A DNA stretch of 46,374 bases from Candidatus Omnitrophota bacterium (GTDB lineage: Bacteria; Omnitrophota; Gorgyraeia; Gygaellales; Profunditerraquicolaceae). The notes under the pieces are model-generated. The model did not search any database, was not told the origin of the DNA, and worked only from the letters and a program-made list of their open reading frames with translations. Location: contig JAQTQC010000012.1 in assembly GCA_028712505.1 (NCBI GenBank), forward strand, positions 1-46,374. Reading direction: 5' to 3'. How positions within the stretch are numbered: the first letter of the stretch is position 1; every line of letters starts with the position of its first letter. A program made the position numbers and the translations under genes. Below, piece by piece: positions 8,476 to 16,186 of this stretch.

Positions 8476-8504
8476 TTGCATAGCTGAATGAAAAAAGCTA
8501 TAAT
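8476..8504 (+). promoter_or_regulatory. Sigma-70-type promoter of the peptide-modification operon
   Basis: TTGCAT at 8476-8481, a 17-base spacer and a consensus TATAAT at 8499-8504. Transcription would start near 8511, giving a leader of about 87 bases before the PqqD-like gene. No terminator is visible between here and 18925, so this may drive the whole cluster. Confidence 0.65.
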
Positions 8505-8597
8505 TATAATGGCAAAATTTGATATTTAGCTTGATAGAGTAATGATTCGTTTAATATCTATTAGTAGTTTACTATAAAAGATATTTTGGGAGGATTT

Positions 8598-8936
8598 ATG
8601 GAATATTTAAAAAGATGTTATCAAAAGAGCCCTTCGGTTATCTCAAGAGCAGTCGGAAATGAAATAGTTTTGGTCCCGATTCAAGGAAATACTGCAAACT
8701 TGGAAGAGATATTTATGTTGAATGAAACGAGCGGGCGTATCTGGGGGTATATTGACGGAAAGAATTCAGTAGCGGAAATTAAAAAAATGGTTATCGATGA
8801 GTTTGATGTAACCCCGCAAGAAGCGCAAGCTGACATAATCGCATTTATCAAGAAATTAGAGAAGGAGGGGTGTATTAGTACTGCGGATACTAATAAGAAG
8901 GCACGCAAAGCTATTAAGGGGGGCAAAAATGCCTAA
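8598..8936 (+). CDS. PqqD-like peptide-recognition (RRE) protein
   Basis: A 112-residue PqqD-family protein. The motif order is typical: a beta-rich start (SPSVISRAVGNEIVLVPI), then FMLNETSGRIWGYIDGKNSVAEIKKMVIDEF, then a helical end (ADIIAFIKKLEKEGCI). In RiPP pathways this fold is the RRE that binds the leader peptide and presents it to modifying enzymes. The ATG at 8598 has GGGAGGA five bases upstream; the upstream TTG at 8586 falls in that site. Its 3' end overlaps by 8 bases the start of a 51-residue peptide gene, the expected place for a cognate substrate. Confidence 0.85.
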   Translation: MEYLKRCYQKSPSVISRAVGNEIVLVPIQGNTANLEEIFMLNETSGRIWGYIDGKNSVAEIKKMVIDEFDVTPQEAQADIIAFIKKLEKEGCISTADTNKKARKAIKGGKNA

Positions 8937-9084
8937 AAACATCAGACATAAGAAGCTCTATAAGAAGCCGGAAATGAATAAGGTGCAGTTAAATTCTCCA
9001 GAAGATACGGCTGCTGTTGTCGCTGCTGCAGTTGTTATTGGAGTTGTCGGGGCTTTGGTTGTTAGCACTCCTGCAAAAAGTTAA
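8929..9084 (+). CDS. Candidate RiPP precursor peptide, 51 residues
   Basis: A small gene overlapping the end of the PqqD-like gene by 8 bases, with AAGGGGGG just upstream of its ATG. The N-terminal half is basic and polar (MPKNIRHKKLYKKPEMNKVQ). It contains Y11-K-K-P14-E-M16, matching the YxxPx(L/M) element by which lasso-peptide leaders bind their PqqD-like RRE. After EDT (25-27) the C-terminal half is almost purely Val/Ala/Gly (VVAAAVVIGVVGALVV, 30-45) and ends STPAKS with a C-terminal Ser51. There is no Cys, and no acidic residue after Asp26, so lanthionine or lasso ring chemistry is unlikely. The alternative is a small membrane peptide. The gene itself is well supported; the precursor role is inference from position and leader motif. 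Confidence 0.7.
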   Translation: MPKNIRHKKLYKKPEMNKVQLNSPEDTAAVVAAAVVIGVVGALVVSTPAKS

Positions 9085-9118
9085 GTTTATAATCTAATTT
9101 ACGAGCTATGCAAAAAGA

Positions 9119-10138
9119 GTGAACTTAAGCTTTTTCTTAAATCATAAAATACAGAATAGATATCAGCAGAATTTAAGGATAGCAAACATTGATATTTCTG
9201 TAACCAGTCCGTATCCTACAGGCCGGATTATCTTTGGCAAAGCTTATCAAAATTTCTTCTATCCTTCTAAACACCCGGAAGCATCAATTCATACTTATTA
9301 CGGGGCAATACCTCAATTTACATTATTAGATAAATACCTGATTTCTGGAATAGAGGATATGTGGGGTATCTATTCGGTAGGCGGCAAGAAGGTCTTTGTT
9401 TTGCGGCCAATCAAATACAAAAAAGGTAAATTATCTATTTTTGTCAAAGGAAATATAAAAGACAATAAAGACGCTTTTTGTTTCAAACTCCGGCGAGATT
9501 ACGATATGAAGCCTGTAAAAACCAGGATATGCCAGCCGTTTAGGGTTGCCGTCTCTAAGCCTGATTTTACAGAATCTTCTGTTTTTATTGATTCTAAGCT
9601 GCCGTTTTCTTCTCTGGCTAACCCTTTAGGTTATCCTTTATTGGAATTGCTTTTACCGAATCTCTTATCTTCAAAGCGAGGCGTGCTTTTACATGCTTGC
9701 GGGGTAGTCGACAGGAATAAGGGGTATTTATTTTTAGGTCATTCCGGTTATGGAAAAACCACAATGGCAAAGTTATGGCGAGACAGTGGCGGGGTTATAC
9801 TGCACGATGACCTTATTCCCGTGCGAAAGGTTAATGGAACTTATTTAGCGTTTCCAATACCGGGATATGGTGCAACTTTTAGTAAAAAGCTTCTGCAAGG
9901 CGTTCCCGTAAGCAAGATTTTTTTCCTTTATCATAGCCCCCGTAATGTAGTTTCCCATAAAACTGGTATTCTTGCGGCAACCTTGCTTTTGCTACGTAGC
10001 CTGCAACCTACTCCTGATGTAAAATTAATAAAAAACATTCAGAATTTTTGTGCGCAAATAACTAAAACGATCCCCTGCTATTCTTTAGGTTTTGTTCCTG
10101 ATAGGCGAGTTCTGGATTTCATCCGCGAAATAAACTAA
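9119..10138 (+). CDS. HprK-like P-loop kinase
   Basis: A 339-residue protein resembling the HPr kinase-like proteins that accompany lasso-type peptide and surface-polysaccharide clusters. The N-terminal 170 residues are not conserved with classical HprK. The C-terminal half has GVLLHACGVV (188-197), Walker A GHSGYGKTT (207-215) and an acidic pair Asp230-Asp231 in ILHDDLIPV. The HPr-binding features of true HprK are not evident. Related tailoring kinases (PadeK in the paeninodin pathway) phosphorylate the C-terminal Ser of a peptide, and the adjacent candidate precursor ends in Ser. The start is GTG; an ATG at 9108 is out of frame. It lies 34 bases after the peptide gene. Confidence 0.75.
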   Translation: MNLSFFLNHKIQNRYQQNLRIANIDISVTSPYPTGRIIFGKAYQNFFYPSKHPEASIHTYYGAIPQFTLLDKYLISGIEDMWGIYSVGGKKVFVLRPIKYKKGKLSIFVKGNIKDNKDAFCFKLRRDYDMKPVKTRICQPFRVAVSKPDFTESSVFIDSKLPFSSLANPLGYPLLELLLPNLLSSKRGVLLHACGVVDRNKGYLFLGHSGYGKTTMAKLWRDSGGVILHDDLIPVRKVNGTYLAFPIPGYGATFSKKLLQGVPVSKIFFLYHSPRNVVSHKTGILAATLLLLRSLQPTPDVKLIKNIQNFCAQITKTIPCYSLGFVPDRRVLDFIREIN

Positions 10139-10142
10139 AAAA

Positions 10143-11063
10143 ATGAAGAAGCTGGACATGAACGAGTTTATGGAGTTGAGCGAAGAAGTTTTAAGTAGGG
10201 CGCTTAATCTTCGTTTTCGGATGAAGGGGACAAGCATGTTCCCTACTTTACAGGATGATGATATTATTATAATTAAAAAGTTTGATATTTCCAATATCCA
10301 TAATGGAGATATAATATTCTTTCGTCCTCCGTTTCATGAAGGAGTAACCCACCGGGTAATTAGAAAAGTTGATGTTAAGGGCAGACAGGCATTTATAACC
10401 AAGGGTGATTTTTGCCCGTTTTTTGACGGATATGTCTATCCGGAGCATATCCTTGGCCGGGTAGTGGCGATTGAAAGAAAGGGAAAAAGCATAAATCTTG
10501 ATAAGAAAACAACAATGCTGAAAGCTGCTTTTTATACCAGGATTATATGTTTTCAGGTGGGGGTTTATTCAGTTCTTAGAGGCTTGAGAAACCGGATATA
10601 TAAACTATTAGGGGTTTTATTAAGATTGTCGCAAAGGTTAAAAATTTACGATTTCTTCATTACTTTGTTTGCAGACACAAAGCCTATCACCTATCGACTT
10701 GCTTCGCATGATGATGCGCCTTTGTTGGCTCAGCTTTATAGCGCTTATTATTGGCCGGCGCGGACAAGGTTGCTTATCAGGTATTTGCAGCAATACCTCA
10801 AGGATGTTTCTAGGAACCAGGGGTATTGTTTTTTGTCCCAGAAAGGAAATAGGGTTATTGGTAGTGTGGCAGTCCAGAACTTTTCGTCGGATGAGTTAAT
10901 CCAGTCCGGTTGGACGGTTTGCAGTCCATTCGTAAATTGGCGTTACCGGGGAATGGGGATAGAAAACAAACTGGTGGAATTGGCAAAGCAGAAAGCGAAA
11001 GAGCAGGGGGCTGTAGAAATCAAGATGGCGCAATTTGATAAGACACATTTAACATTCAGCTAA
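10143..11063 (+). CDS. S26 signal-peptidase-like domain fused to a short GNAT domain
   Basis: A 306-residue two-domain protein. Residues about 20-115 form an S24/S26 peptidase domain with nucleophile Ser31 (MKGTSMFPTL), a basic-block equivalent THRVIRK with His70, and GDFCPFFDGYVYPEHILGRVVAIER. The Ser-His arrangement resembles archaeal/ER-type signal peptidases rather than the Ser-Lys bacterial type. A hydrophobic linker is followed from about 182 by a GNAT acetyltransferase domain with the acetyl-CoA loop R267-Y-R-G270-M-G272. The GNAT part stops after FDKTHLTFS, short of the usual final strand, so it looks C-terminally clipped. In this cluster the peptidase could remove a leader peptide; that is inference. 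It follows the kinase gene by 4 bases. Confidence 0.75.
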   Translation: MKKLDMNEFMELSEEVLSRALNLRFRMKGTSMFPTLQDDDIIIIKKFDISNIHNGDIIFFRPPFHEGVTHRVIRKVDVKGRQAFITKGDFCPFFDGYVYPEHILGRVVAIERKGKSINLDKKTTMLKAAFYTRIICFQVGVYSVLRGLRNRIYKLLGVLLRLSQRLKIYDFFITLFADTKPITYRLASHDDAPLLAQLYSAYYWPARTRLLIRYLQQYLKDVSRNQGYCFLSQKGNRVIGSVAVQNFSSDELIQSGWTVCSPFVNWRYRGMGIENKLVELAKQKAKEQGAVEIKMAQFDKTHLTFS

Positions 11064-11072
11064 TAATATAGG

Positions 11073-13328
11073 ATGAAAGCCTCTAAAATTAAAAATCCAG
11101 AAATAGTTTTTATCTGTCCGCGGTTTTACGTGAGCCGGTCGTTTACGCTCAGCCTGGGAGTGAGTTATATTCAAGCCTATCTGCTGGAGAAAGGTATACG
11201 AGCTCCGCAGATTGCCCAGAAAGACTTCAACGTATATTCGTTGGTTGACGATATATTGAAACATAACTCCCCTCTGGTGGGTATTACCTGCTACGATACG
11301 ACTTATTACGTTGTAAAAATAATCTCCCAGCTTTTAAAAACCAAGCGGCCGGGTATAAAAATTGTTGTCGGCGGCCCGACAGCTTCTTCTTCTGATGAAT
11401 TGATTATGAATGATTGCCCGCAGATAGATTTTTGCGTCCGGGGAGAAGGCGAGTATACTGTCTATGAACTTATCCGGTTTCTTAGAGGAGGTATCCCAAT
11501 AGAAGGGATCAACGGGTTAACTTATCGTAAAAACAAGAAAATTATTGTGAATCCAGATCGTCTTTTGATAAAAGATGTGTCTCAAAGAGGCTCAGAATTA
11601 GACATCTTGCCTTCGCCATATTTGAAAGGGATCTTGTCTGGTGGGGAGGGGGCCGGGTTGTTGACTTCCAGAGGATGTCTGTTCAAATGCACTTACTGCA
11701 GCGCTCCTCCGATTACGCAATCTACTGTGAGGTATCATTCTACTGAAAGGATAATTTCTGAACTAAGAAAGATACATGATGCTATTGCGCCTGCCCAAAG
11801 GCCTAATTACCGGGTTTCGATTTGGGATGATAATTTTGCCTCGAATACCGAACGGTCAAAACAAATTTGTAAGGCGATAATCGATAATAAATTAAATGAC
11901 TTGATTTATTATAGCGAACTTCGCGCGGATAGGACGGATAAAGATTTATTGGAGTTATTGTTTGCAGCCGGTTTCCGGCATGTAAATTTTGGTTTGGAAA
12001 GTGCTGTTCCGAGAATATTGAGAAACGTGAAGAAGTTGTATTGTTCCGATATCCCCTATGCTAATATGCGCCGGGAAGAGAAATACCTGGAAAAGATAAA
12101 AGAGAATGTCAAGTTAGCCAAGGCAATGGGCATAACCCCCACTGTCAGCGTAATCTTGGGGTTACCGGGGGAAACTCTTGAGGATGGCAAGAAAACCGTT
12201 GAATTCGTTAGGGAATTGGGAATCAAGAGTTATTACCATAACCATTTAATTCTATTTCCGAAGACAGAATTATACAACACGCGGAAAAAATTCGGTTTGC
12301 AAATCAGGAAGTCAGACGATATACTTCCCTGTTTTGTAAAACATACCTATGATATTTTCAAGATTCCCTATGGAAGCAATTCGTTTGAATCCAAGTTGTA
12401 TTATATGGTGTCCTGTTATTTCACGGAAGTTGTCTTTGGTTCTTGGGGAAGTCTTTCGGAGAGAGGTCTATTTTCTTATCCTGCTATTATATTTAACAAT
12501 TTTCAACAGTGGGACAATGACGCTTTATTTGAATGGATCAGGAAGAATATGATAATATCCGCCCCGCTTTGTTTTATTTACCGGCAGGATTTATACAAGC
12601 CGCATTTCTCAAAAACATTGCGCAGACTTATGGTCACTAAAAGCATACCTACAAGAGAGTGTTATTGCTTGACCACTGATAATTATACGAAGAATAACAT
12701 TGGATTAGAGAAATTCAAATTGCTTACAAAAGTTAAGCCGCAGCATAAGAGTCTGTATCCTTTTTCCTTTGAAATAATATCTCTTTCTCAGGCTGATAAA
12801 CTAAACTTTGAGCCTAAGCAGGGACTGGAAAAAGAATCCGAGGTTATCGTTTCGCTGGAGACCGCTGAGGATGTAGGGATATTCAAAAAATTGATTAGCG
12901 CGCCGGTGGAAAATCCGGAAGAAAGTTTATTGGCCAGACTTATCAGTCTGAAGGCTTCTTTTGTGGATGGCTGCAGGTGGCTGGATAAACCCTGTCCGGC
13001 TCTCGAACTTAAAAAGATGTTTGTGCAACCAGATAACACCATAAAACCCTGTATGCATGGCGGATTAATTGGGAAAGTAGGTCAAAATCATGATAAAATA
13101 GCCATAAACTTAAGAAAAAAATTTGAAAAGCTTCAAAAAGAGAGAGGGTGCAAGACTTGTCCGGCGAATAATAGATGTTCAAAATGTTTCTTTCCACATC
13201 CAATGAGTGTTAGAGAATATTGTAGTGTGCGTAGAAGTAGCCCTCATATAAGTAAGATTATAAGGTTATTGGTTATTATGAAGGATTTGGAATTACAAAG
13301 ATCAATGGGGGTCTTGGTAAATGTTTAA
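11073..13328 (+). CDS. B12-binding-type radical SAM protein with SPASM-like Cys tail
   Basis: A 751-residue protein. The N-terminal cobalamin-binding-type Rossmann domain runs to about 160 (ICPRFY, IVVGGPTAS, CVRGEGEYTVYELI). It lacks the base-off DxHxxG motif, as many class B members do. The radical SAM core carries C202-x3-C206-x2-C209 (RGCLFKCTYCS). A long C-terminal extension ends in a Cys cluster C660, C693-x2-C696-x5-C702-x2-C705 and C717, close to the SPASM pattern for auxiliary iron-sulfur clusters. B12-type plus SPASM-like in one chain is uncommon and suggests peptide modification. Possible chemistries are C-methylation or carbon-centred crosslinking; neither can be assigned. It lies 9 bases after the peptidase-GNAT gene. 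Confidence 0.8.
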   Translation: MKASKIKNPEIVFICPRFYVSRSFTLSLGVSYIQAYLLEKGIRAPQIAQKDFNVYSLVDDILKHNSPLVGITCYDTTYYVVKIISQLLKTKRPGIKIVVGGPTASSSDELIMNDCPQIDFCVRGEGEYTVYELIRFLRGGIPIEGINGLTYRKNKKIIVNPDRLLIKDVSQRGSELDILPSPYLKGILSGGEGAGLLTSRGCLFKCTYCSAPPITQSTVRYHSTERIISELRKIHDAIAPAQRPNYRVSIWDDNFASNTERSKQICKAIIDNKLNDLIYYSELRADRTDKDLLELLFAAGFRHVNFGLESAVPRILRNVKKLYCSDIPYANMRREEKYLEKIKENVKLAKAMGITPTVSVILGLPGETLEDGKKTVEFVRELGIKSYYHNHLILFPKTELYNTRKKFGLQIRKSDDILPCFVKHTYDIFKIPYGSNSFESKLYYMVSCYFTEVVFGSWGSLSERGLFSYPAIIFNNFQQWDNDALFEWIRKNMIISAPLCFIYRQDLYKPHFSKTLRRLMVTKSIPTRECYCLTTDNYTKNNIGLEKFKLLTKVKPQHKSLYPFSFEIISLSQADKLNFEPKQGLEKESEVIVSLETAEDVGIFKKLISAPVENPEESLLARLISLKASFVDGCRWLDKPCPALELKKMFVQPDNTIKPCMHGGLIGKVGQNHDKIAINLRKKFEKLQKERGCKTCPANNRCSKCFFPHPMSVREYCSVRRSSPHISKIIRLLVIMKDLELQRSMGVLVNV

Positions 13329-13343
13329 GCAGGGGGCCTGGGA

Positions 13344-15116
13344 ATGAAAATATGTCTGGTAAATTCTAATATTTCCCAAAAAGGCAGCGATGGGGATATG
13401 CAAATAGTTAATTTCCAGAGGGGATTCTTAAGTCTGGCTGCTTTTTTAGAGAAGAACGGCTATGCCGTGAATGTTGTTGATTTAGGCTGGCTGTATAAAC
13501 AGGGTAAATTGGAAATCAATGCTGATTTTCATCGGAATGCCGCAAAACACATAATTAAACAGGGAATCAATTTAATCGGCTTTAATACTCGTTGTGATAC
13601 ATATCCGAATGTTGTAAACTTAGCCAGGAAATGCAAGGAACTGAATCCCAATGCAACTATTATCTTTGGGGGGCCGCAAGCCAGTTTTACAGATGAAGAA
13701 ACTCTAAAGAAACTTCCTTTTGTAGATATAGTTGTTAGGGGGGAGGGGGAATATACCCTTCTTGAGTTAGCCAATGCTTTAAATGCAAATAAGCCTTTGA
13801 CGAATATCCAGGGGATCACGTATAGGGAGAATGGCCGGGTGATCCGGAATATAGATCGGGAGCATATTAAAGACTTGGATTCGCTGCCGCTTCCAGCATA
13901 TCATTTAATAGATAAATATATCCGGAGTGATGATAAACTGCTGTTTAAATATTTCTGCGCTTACCTGGAAACAGGTAGAGGTTGCCCATATAGATGCACA
14001 TTTTGCGGCAGTACCCTGATGGACCGTAATCATAACCGGTTAAGGAGCCCGCAAGAGATTATTAAAGAAATTATACTTTTGAAGAATAAGTATCACTTCA
14101 ATTATTTTATTTTTGGGCACGATCATTTCTTAGCTAATAAAAAAATGGTCAAGAGAATATGTAGGTCTATTGTAGCTAAAAAGCTGGATATTAAATGGAC
14201 TTGCAGTTCAAGAGTGGATGCTATAGGTATGCTTGATGAGAAGTTATTAGAAACAATGTCTAAAGCCGGATGCGTAGGTATATTTTTTGGTGTCGAATCC
14301 GGGTCTCAGCGCATACAGAAAATCATCCGGAAGAATATAAACGTTTCTTTGGTTCCTGAGGTTATCCAGGAATGTCAAAAGCATGGTATTTACGCAAGGG
14401 CGGCATTTATTATGGGCTTTCCTGAGGAGACAAGGGAGGATATGAACGCAACATTAGAATTGGCTTTAAAGTGTCGCCAAATTAAGAAGTGTGAACCACA
14501 TATCCGTCTTCTCGGGCCGATGGCAGGGACAGATATATTTGCTAGAAATAAAGACCGGTTAGTATTTACGGGTTTCCGCTCAGACATGTCTGGAGGCCCG
14601 TTGGTAAATCTGAAAAGTAATATGGATTTAGCCAAGAAATATCCTTCATTGTTTAGTGTTTTTTATGTAGTTAAGCCCAGGCATGTTCCGACAACTCTTC
14701 CTAATGAAGCGGTTACTACCTTTGTTAAACTCCTCTATACTTATCCTATGTCAACTTATCTGGGGATTAAAGAATTAAAAATTACACCTTTAGATTTATT
14801 AGAAGAATTAAAGAAGTGGGCTAAGAAGAAAGGTTCTGGAAGCAGCAAAAAATCTAGCATTATTAAGAATCTGGAAAGCAAAAAATATTTTCCCCTGTTT
14901 TTAAAATATTTGTATGAACGCAATAAAGTATCGTTTGATTTTCTAAAGCCGATTACAGCCGCTGAAGAAGGAAAATGCGAGAAATATATCCGGCAGAGTA
15001 AGCTGTTGCATAGGTATATAAGAGAGAAGAGCGCTTTTAAATCAAACACAATATTGAGAAAGATGTATGAAACAATGCATTTTGATAATACTGCGAGAAT
15101 CAGAGAAGCCGCTTGA
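13344..15116 (+). CDS. B12-binding-type radical SAM protein
   Basis: A 590-residue protein of the class B cobalamin-binding radical SAM family. The B12-type domain contains INLIGFNTRCDTYPN, IIFGGPQASF and VRGEGEYTLLELA. The 4Fe-4S motif is C214-x3-C218-x2-C221 in GRGCPYRCTFCGS. A GxESGS element (GIFFGVESGSQRIQK) and the AAFIMGFPEET block are family hallmarks. The C-terminal 130 residues are Lys-rich with no Cys cluster, unlike its upstream neighbour. It lacks a clear DxHxxG. Members methylate unactivated carbons or rearrange carbon skeletons. The ATG follows AGGGGGCCTGGGA by a few bases. It sits 15 bases from the upstream radical SAM gene, and its stop overlaps the next reading frame. Confidence 0.82.
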   Translation: MKICLVNSNISQKGSDGDMQIVNFQRGFLSLAAFLEKNGYAVNVVDLGWLYKQGKLEINADFHRNAAKHIIKQGINLIGFNTRCDTYPNVVNLARKCKELNPNATIIFGGPQASFTDEETLKKLPFVDIVVRGEGEYTLLELANALNANKPLTNIQGITYRENGRVIRNIDREHIKDLDSLPLPAYHLIDKYIRSDDKLLFKYFCAYLETGRGCPYRCTFCGSTLMDRNHNRLRSPQEIIKEIILLKNKYHFNYFIFGHDHFLANKKMVKRICRSIVAKKLDIKWTCSSRVDAIGMLDEKLLETMSKAGCVGIFFGVESGSQRIQKIIRKNINVSLVPEVIQECQKHGIYARAAFIMGFPEETREDMNATLELALKCRQIKKCEPHIRLLGPMAGTDIFARNKDRLVFTGFRSDMSGGPLVNLKSNMDLAKKYPSLFSVFYVVKPRHVPTTLPNEAVTTFVKLLYTYPMSTYLGIKELKITPLDLLEELKKWAKKKGSGSSKKSSIIKNLESKKYFPLFLKYLYERNKVSFDFLKPITAAEEGKCEKYIRQSKLLHRYIREKSAFKSNTILRKMYETMHFDNTARIREAA

Positions 15117-15139
15117 TAAATGTTTTAAGGAAAAAGCTT

Positions 15140-16129
15140 ATGTTTGATATTATCCAGGAGAGGTTCAGGGATTTCAGGATGCCCATCCTTTGCGGGATAG
15201 CAATAACCCGCAGGTGCAATCAAAAATGCTTATATTGTCAAGTTTGGGATACAGAACACCATGAGCTAAAGACAAAAGAAGCCCTTTCGATCATAAAACA
15301 ATTATCAGAATTAGGGATGCACCGATTCTGTCTTACGGGCGGGGAACCCCTGTTGAGAGAAGATATTGGCCGGATTATAAATTTTGCGTATAATAAAAAT
15401 ATGAAGGTTGAAGTAAGCTCTAACGGGTCTTTGGTAAAGAACAGAATATCGGATTTAAAAGGGGTGCAAGTGCTTTGTATCAGCCTGGATGGTCCGGAGC
15501 ATATACATGATAGCGTGAGGGGCAGGGGGTCGTTTAAAAAAGTCATCGAAGCGGCTGATATCGCAAGGAAAAAAAATATCGCGGTGTCTTTTCGCTCGGT
15601 TATATCCAAGATGAACTTTAGGTATGTCGATGCTATTTTGAATATAGCTAAAGATCTCAAAATGAATTTTATTTTCCAACCGGTGACCCCGATAATCTTA
15701 GGGACGCATCGCATAAATCCCTTGGCTGCATCTTTAGATGAATACAGGCAGGCATTCGCCAAACTAATAGCCAAAAAAGAAAAAGGGAATAAATTTATTC
15801 TTAATTCTTTGGCAGGGTTGAAATATTTTTACGGGCATTTGCACGGTTGGCCAAAACCCAAGAAGATGTTCTGTATCTCGGGGAGGGTTTTATTCCATAT
15901 TGAGCCGGATGGCATACTTTATCCCTGTATTAATGGGTCTGCTTGCGATACCCGGGGTTTAAGAGGTAGGGATTGTTTGAAGTTGGGGGTAAAAGAAGCT
16001 ATTAGAAGTCTGCGTGTGCCGGATTGTGCCGGTTGCTGGAATGCTGCAAGTTTTGAATTAAATTATTCGGTTGCTCTTTTACTCAAGAAGCAGGGAAATT
16101 TCTTGTCAGGAGTAAGATATTTTTGTTGA
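15140..16129 (+). CDS. Radical SAM/SPASM peptide-modifying enzyme
   Basis: A radical SAM protein of about 329 residues with C26-x3-C30-x2-C33 (RRCNQKCLYCQVWD) and the SAM-binding FCLTGGEPLL block. A C-terminal SPASM-type Cys set is at C245, C263, C269, C279, C296 and C299 (GILYPCING, CAGCW). Such enzymes (PqqE, AlbA, MoaA-like SPASM proteins) make carbon-carbon or thioether bonds on peptides, usually guided by a PqqD-like partner, which is encoded earlier in this operon. I chose ATG 15140 because TAAGGA lies 8 bases upstream; a TTG at 15113 overlaps the previous stop. Substrate assignment to the 51-residue peptide is inference. Confidence 0.82.
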   Translation: MFDIIQERFRDFRMPILCGIAITRRCNQKCLYCQVWDTEHHELKTKEALSIIKQLSELGMHRFCLTGGEPLLREDIGRIINFAYNKNMKVEVSSNGSLVKNRISDLKGVQVLCISLDGPEHIHDSVRGRGSFKKVIEAADIARKKNIAVSFRSVISKMNFRYVDAILNIAKDLKMNFIFQPVTPIILGTHRINPLAASLDEYRQAFAKLIAKKEKGNKFILNSLAGLKYFYGHLHGWPKPKKMFCISGRVLFHIEPDGILYPCINGSACDTRGLRGRDCLKLGVKEAIRSLRVPDCAGCWNAASFELNYSVALLLKKQGNFLSGVRYFC

Positions 16130-16186
16130 TAATAAAGATAAAGGGATTGGCTTAACCTTTTTAATTGGATATTAAAGGAGGGAAAA

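Noticed and set aside
9119-10138. True HPr kinase/phosphorylase
   Set aside because: The N-terminal half differs from HprK and no HPr or PTS gene is nearby; only the P-loop half matches.
12788-13042. Antisense frames inside the radical SAM genes and elsewhere
   Set aside because: They lack family features and ribosome binding sites and are shadows of well-supported + strand genes.
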